In this document: piece by piece, positions 58,591 to 64,000 of the stretch
Layout: each line of letters opens with the position of its first letter
How positions within the stretch are numbered: position 1 is the first letter of the stretch
NCBI GenBank assembly: GCA_021292105.1
Contig: CM037870.1
Location: 68,737,260-68,801,259 of the forward strand
Reading direction: 5' to 3'
Length of the DNA: 64,000 nt
Origin: Anadara kagoshimensis
Taxonomy: Eukaryota > Mollusca > Bivalvia > Arcoida > Arcidae
Position numbers and translations under genes: made by a program
The notes under the pieces: generated by a model
Databases searched by the model: none
Seen by the model: the letters and a program-made list of their open reading frames with translations, nothing else
Told to the model about the DNA's origin: nothing

Positions 58591-59159
58591 TACTAATATT
58601 TGACTATTTGAACAGGTAATAAGCATTTCCAATTTGACATTGTGTTGAATTTTTTTTTAACTTATTTTATCTTTTATGTTTTTCTTTTAATTTTGTGACT
58701 TAGATCTTGATCTTTTGGCATCGAAAAACACCAATATTTTATCGGGCGAATTAGGCCAGGTCCATTGAGCTGTAATGTGACTTCAATATTTAGAAAGGTA
58801 TATCCAATGTAAATGAAAAAACAAACATAGAGGTCAAATCGGAATCCGGAAATCAAAGTAAAAACTTTGAAAACTGTCAAATTTTGTCAAACACATGAAC
58901 TTCCATCTGAGAAGTGAATACGGGGGCTCTTGATCATTTGAATTTCGTTTTGCTATTTTAAAGATAAATGATAGTTTAGCCCCATTTAGGGTCTTTATCC
59001 GCTTTGTATGTGATTTCCAGTTTAAACGCTGTATACACACATATTATATGCTTATATTTACTGTGTAATTCGTAATGTTCGCATAAATTCGCCTAAGAAA
59101 CCAGACGAAAATATAACTATTGTAAATATAAACAATGGATATACTTTCATTGTCATTGA
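58591..59159. other. Non-coding, nothing recognised
   Basis: Two overlapping 68-codon minus ORFs (58,674-59,040) have no recognisable domain. No gene called. Confidence 0.45.
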
Positions 59160-59164
59160 TATCA

Positions 59165-59345
59165 CAAGACTGGAGTTGATTAATGGTGTCTTACGCTTCA
59201 TCAAGATTCTTTCATTTATATCTAGACGGTCAATTCTTGGATGGTAGAAGAAACCAAATTACACAGTAGAGAACCACTAACTCTGGCCAGGTGAACTGAC
59301 CATGGCGAGCTCTCTTACGATAGGATCTTCCCCGGGTGGGAATAT
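59165..59345 (+). repeat. SINE body fragment
   Basis: TTGATTAATGGTGTCTTACG, CATTTATATCTAGACGGTCA and TTCTTGGATGGTAGAAGAAA follow the dispersed SINE order. Confidence 0.6.
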
Positions 59346-60488
59346 AGCTTAGGTGGTGACATACGCTATGGTCTGTAGGCGCAAATTTAGGGAACCTACC
59401 CTCCACACAGCGACATACACAAAAATGTCGTTACAGCGTTGTAAAAATAAATAATTTTGACCTTATGGTATTATTTATTGATAAACACTTTGATATATGA
59501 TTTATGCCAAAATCTTATACTAACACGCCCTGCTGTTCTTCTGATACCTTGAAACACTGGATGTTATCAAACTCTACCAAAACTTGTGTTGAAATATTCC
59601 AGTTAAAACTGCAAATGAAACAAGTATTGTGATGAAAGCGACAACCACTTTTTGTGCAACGGACGGAAGAAAAAAACAGGTTTTTCTAGTACATGTGGAA
59701 GTATGGTTCATGGTAGCACAGAAGATTACATTATAGGGTAATTAGAAGTCGATGGCTTGCCAAAACATTACCATACCAATGGAATGTATACAGCTATACT
59801 GCCTGGGTCAATGTAGGTCAGCTTTGTGTATCTACACGTTCATTGCACGTACATTGTACATGTCAGTGTAGTATGGAATTTCAAGGTTTTTTGTATAAAA
59901 AATTTATAAGTAAAAATATAGCATACACATGCATATAAATATATATAGCATGTGTTTTATTACCTATCAACACTATTTATAAAAGTGCATTGTCCGTTTA
60001 TCTTTCAAGTTAACACGTTCTGCAAAAAATGTTTAAAAATTAAGTTACAGTGTGTACTCATCTTATCGTGTAGATAAAGATGTCTTTCTTATCATATCAA
60101 ATATAGCTTCAACTTGAACCGTTTTCCTCTAGCTTCCTTTGATATATATATAATGTAAAACATACAAAATAAATTAATAAGCGGTCAAGAAAAAATAACC
60201 TCTCTCTCTCTCTCTCTCACTCTCTCTCTCTCTCTCTCTCGTATTTAATAACGTTATATTATCAGCGGCATCGATTCAAGATACCTTAGAAAATTCAGTT
60301 AATGCATGCATGGTCATAATAAGTATCGGACCGTCTAAATGAGATGAGTCTTTGTTTATCATCTTAGCAATACTACTGACTACCAGATCATCATGATTGA
60401 TTTAGTTATATAACGTATCCTCTATTTGTTGTTATAGTATTTTCACTTTACGCAGGTTTCCAGTAGTGTCAGGATTGGGATATTCACA
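59346..60488. other. AT-rich intergenic region
   Basis: Contains an interrupted CT microsatellite at about 60,201-60,241. Any promoter for the exon at 60,489 would lie here, but I see no element I can defend. Confidence 0.5.
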
Positions 60489-60558
60489 ATGTTCGGTGCT
60501 GTACGGATCGCTATAATATATAATGCGTTTTACATAATATTCGCTGTATCTGTAAAAG
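60489..60558 (+). CDS. Signal-peptide first exon of a gene continuing beyond the window
   Basis: The ATG opens MFGAVRIAIIYNAFYIIFAV then SVK, a hydrophobic leader, and stops at AAAG before GTAAGT. One base is left over, so the donor is phase 1. This is the same architecture and phase as phosphatase exon 1 at 37,608, which also leaves a split Gly codon. No downstream exon was found before 64,000. A tandem alkaline phosphatase paralogue is an attractive guess, but many secreted-protein genes have phase-1 leader exons. Confidence 0.5.
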
Positions 60559-62086
60559 GTAAGTTGATATTTATTATTAGTGTTTTATATACAGATAATA
60601 TATGAAGCAGGAATGGTGTTTCTGTACAAGTCCAAGAAAAAACTGAATATTTATTTATTATACCTACATATGACCAAGAACTGCATTTATCTACTGCAAT
60701 TGCATGAGACCAAGGAAAAACTGTTACTGCAATGATTTGTCTGTAACACCTGCATAAGGCCATGACAAAACAAAAAACTGCATATATTTTAGCTATTAAA
60801 CCTTCGCAAGGCCAAGACAAAACAACTGCTGTAACGACAATCGTTTTTCGATTTTCGTGAGGACAAAGAAAAAAACTATATTCATGTGCATTTATTACAC
60901 CTGAGCAAGGTCAAGGCAAAAACGTGCAGGTACGTAAATAAATAAAAGTATAATTATAATCTTCAAAAAGGCATTTATTCCGAGGTATCACAAAATTATA
61001 TGTATCGCATATTGTAACAGATTGGGACAGCAAATAGAATAAAATTAATCTTTAGAATAAGTAAATTTAAAACAATGATAGACACTGTTAGGTATCAGTT
61101 TCCGTTAGAGTGTCTCGTATCAGCGGGCATCAAACACGTACACAAAACATAAGTATAATGGGTTTTTAAGAGCAATTATACGATAATTTTTTTTTAAAAA
61201 TCGCGGAAATATTCAAAATGTGTTAATTCTGCCATTTTTAGGCTCTTTTGTTGGTCATAATTTAATACAAATGGGGGTCCTTCTGAAAATCATTATGTGT
61301 ATTTTCATAATTATAACCCAACTATCTAAAATTTCTTTGTAAAATACAACGTCTGTTTCATTATCGTTGAACCGTATAACATAACTATATTTTATATTAC
61401 CGCCATGTTGTGAAGGATAGCAGTATTTTTGTTTAGTTTGGCTAAAAGAGCCATTGTTTTTTCCAAATTTTTAGGAATTAAATGTGTTTCTAGTAATTTA
61501 CATAGAGCAAATCTTATTTCATTTGACCATAAATACACTCAAAACTATTACTGTCATATACATTTACCATTTGAATGTATTTGTAGTAATAATTTTGTTA
61601 AATGTCATATATCTTTGTACTGACGATACTTTGCTTTTAAAGAAATGTCATGTGCTACTTTTGAATTTTTATGAAATAATATAATTCAAAAGTAGCACAG
61701 AAAGTTAAAAGAATACTATATATACATGACACCAGGTGAAATTGGGCTCAACAGTAACATAGTATTTCTGTCATATGGTATATATTTTTATTTTGTGAAT
61801 GAAAAATTCAATATTTAAAATCTATATTTTATTGAGAAAGTTCAAAAAGTTATGTACTATGACAAATTTTCCATGAAAACTACCCTTCTGCTGGTAATTT
61901 TATCCCGTCTAGCTTAGTTTTAGGCCAGTGAATCGTTCTTCCTAATTCGTTTCTATTTTATTTTTTAAGTTTTTGGACCAAAATGTTCTAGTTTCCACCG
62001 GGAATAGATATACATATGTATAAAAACTAATAAATGTCGTTGAATCATCTTAATGGCTTAATAGATTAAATCAACGAATGATAAAC
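60559..62086. other. AT-rich, possibly first intron of the gene at 60,489
   Basis: Contains irregular repeats of GACCAAGAAAAACTG-like text at 60,620-60,920 (period roughly 70-75 bp, degenerate). A 20-bp-arm hairpin lies at 61,651-61,699. No coding exon recognised. Confidence 0.45.
61651..61699. repeat. Short hairpin, arms of about 18 bp
   Basis: TGTGCTACTTTTGAATT pairs with AATTCAAAAGTAGCACA around an AT-rich loop. The flanking ORFs are not genes. Confidence 0.85.
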
Positions 62087-63793
62087 TACAGTACAGACCT
62101 GGTGAAAGTTTAACACTGAGATAACGACAAGTTGTGAAAAGTCTGCTGAGTCAGAGTGGCCGAGATATGGACAGCTAGTGACTGAGAAACTGTCGAGGGA
62201 TAGATGACAGCTACTAACTGGGAAACTGTCGAGGGATAGATGGCAGCTAATGACTGGGAAGCTGTCGAGGGATAGATGGCAGCTAATGACTGGGAAGCTG
62301 TCGAGGGATAGATGGCAGCTAATGACTGGGAAGCTGTCGAGGGATAGATGGCAGCTAATGACTGGGAAGCTGTCGAGGGATAGATGGCAGCTAATGACTG
62401 GGAAGCTGTCGAGGGATAGATGGCAGCTAATGACTGGGAAGCTGTCGAGGGATAGATGGCAGCTAATGACTGGGAAGCTGTCGAGGGATAGATGGCAGCT
62501 AATGACTGGGAAGCTGTCGAGGGATAGATGGCAGCTAATGACTGGGAAGCTGTCGAGGGATAGATGGCAGCTAATGACTGGGAAGCTGTCGAGGGATAGA
62601 TGGCAGCTAATGACTGGGAAGCTGTCGAGGGATTGATGGCAGCTAATGACTGGGAAGCTGTCGAGGGATAGATGGCAGCTAGTGACTGGGAAGCTGTCGA
62701 GGGATAGATGGCAGCTAATGACTAGGAAGCTGTCGAGGGATAGATGGCAGCTAATGACTGGGAAGCTGTTGTGGGATAGATGGCAGCTAATGACTGGGAA
62801 GCTGTCGTGGGATAGATGGCAGATAGTGACTGGGAAGCTGTCGAAGGATAGATGGCAGCTAATGACTGGGAAGCTGTCGTGGGATAGATGGCAGCTAGTG
62901 ACTGGAAAGCTGTCGTGTGATAGATGGCAGCTAGTGACTGGGAAGCTGTCGAGGGATAGATGGCAGCTAATGACTGGGAAGCTGTCGAGGGATAGATGGC
63001 AGCTAGTGACTGGGAAGCTGTCGAGGGATAGATGGCAGCTAATGACTGGGAAGCTGTCGAGGGATTGATGGCAGCTAATGACTGGGAAGCTGTCGAGGGA
63101 TAGATGGCAGCTAGTGACTGGGAAGCTGTCGAGGGATAGATGGCAGCTAATGACTAGGAAGCTGTCGAGGGATAGATGGCAGCTAATGACTGGGAAGCTG
63201 TCGTGGGATAGATGGCAGCTAATGACTGGGAAGCTGTCGTGGGATAGATGGCAGATAGTGACTTGGAAGCTGTCGAAGGATAGATGGCAGCTAATGACTG
63301 GGAAGCTGTCGTGGGATAGATGGCAGCTAGTGACTGGGAAGCTGTCGAGGGATAGATGGCAGCTAATGACTGGGAAGCTGTCGAGGGATAGATGGCAGCT
63401 AGTGACTGGGAAGCTGTCGAGGGATAGATGGCAGCTAGTGACTGGGAAGCTGTCGAGGGATAGATGGCAGATAGTGACTGGGAAGCTGTCGAGGGATAGA
63501 TGGCAGATAGTGACTGGGAAGCTGTCGAAGGATAGATGGCAGCTAATGACTGGGAAGCTGTCGAGGGATAGATGGCAGATAGTGACTGAGAAGCTGTCGA
63601 GGGATAGATGGCAGCTAATGACTGGGAAACTGTCGAGGGATAGATGGCAGCTAGTGACTGGGAAGCTGTCGAGGGATAGATGGCAGCTGTCATAAAGTAA
63701 TCAAGAGAATACCTAACAAGGAGTTGAAATGAGCTGTGGATTCGGCATTAATCCGTTTACTTAGTGTGAAACTTTCGACATTTCTGTGTTGTA
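62087..63793. mobile_element. TACAGTACAGACC-type MITE, copy 7, expanded by a 36-bp array
   Basis: The left end TACAGTACAGACCTGGTGAA, then AGTTTAACACTGAGATAACG, pairs with TTTACTTAGTGTGAAACTTT, CGACATTTCTGTGTTGTA at the right. Between them lies a tandem array. Internal edges (AAGTTGTGAAAAGTCTGCTG and GTTGAAATGAGCTGTGGATT) represent the remaining MITE interior. Confidence 0.8.
62195..63690. repeat. 36-bp minisatellite inside the MITE, about 41 copies
   Basis: Unit GATAGATGGCAGCTAATGAC then TGGGAAGCTGTCGAGG. The first third is almost uniform. From about 62,632 a 12-unit (432-bp) higher-order pattern appears: the GATTGATGG variant recurs at 62,632 and 63,064 and is followed by the same sequence of TAGGAAG, GTGGG, GCAGATAG and GAAGG variants. 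ORFs of 128-205 codons on both strands exist because 36 is a multiple of 3. Confidence 0.96.
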
Positions 63794-64000
63794 TATATAT
63801 ATATATAAACTCGTCTTTTTCAAAAATAGTTTGCCTATTTTTATAACGTTTTATTGGCCTCATTATTTGGTTTCTATAAACATTAATATAAAATTTTGAT
63901 TACTTTGGATTTTCCTATCTGAAAATCAGAAAATTTATTTGTATATGCTTAAATGTTGGAAAGCGGGTGCTTCATGACCATTTAAGCTCTCATCATCACC

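Noticed and set aside
62250-63695. ORFs of 128-205 codons encoding a 12-residue repeat
   Set aside because: The unit is 36 bp without stops and both strands are open. No start or flanking coding signal.

Overview
This is a eukaryotic, AT-rich, intron-containing and very repeat-dense window. The best reading is a mollusc, probably a bivalve. That rests on a vertebrate-type GPI-anchored alkaline phosphatase split into many phase-consistent exons, abundant tRNA-derived SINEs, small foldback DNA transposons, long minisatellites and a Ty3/gypsy element. I cannot name the species. Nothing here looks bacterial or phage-like.

Layout. 1-6,840: non-coding repeats, including a 38-bp minisatellite, two degenerate copies of a terminal-inverted-repeat (TIR) MITE and a 2-kb array of a 30-bp unit (3,713-5,740). 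6,842-18,281: two copies of a ~1.4-kb TIR-bearing DNA element. The second copy is split by an 8.3-kb Ty3/gypsy retrotransposon on the minus strand (8,634-16,940), with near-identical LTRs, broken reading frames and an extra partial LTR-leader unit at its 3' end. 18,500-29,740: MITEs, an ~83-bp degenerate array, a 29-bp array with higher-order repeats, a 45-bp array inside a MITE, an ~81-bp array and several foldback elements. 30,000-34,330: an inverted pair, a decayed gene of a multicopy family, a LINE 3' remnant and a SINE.

The only convincing host gene is an alkaline phosphatase on the plus strand. It has ten coding exons between 37,608 and 53,116 whose splice phases join into a 528-residue product. 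Signal peptide, metal ligands, catalytic serine and GPI-signal tail are all present. Intron 1 (5.9 kb) holds an inverted duplication and two dead mariner pieces. Two tandem arrays touch exon boundaries of this gene: a 34-bp array that repeats the end of exon 6 with its splice donor ten times, and a degenerate array downstream that repeats the GPI-signal coding end. A second signal-peptide exon at 60,489 with the same splice phase may begin a tandem paralogue that continues past the window.

The strongest candidate for something undescribed is a MITE family with TACAGTACAGACCTGTCG ends. At least seven copies are present, and two have expanded their interiors into different minisatellites (45 bp and 36 bp units).
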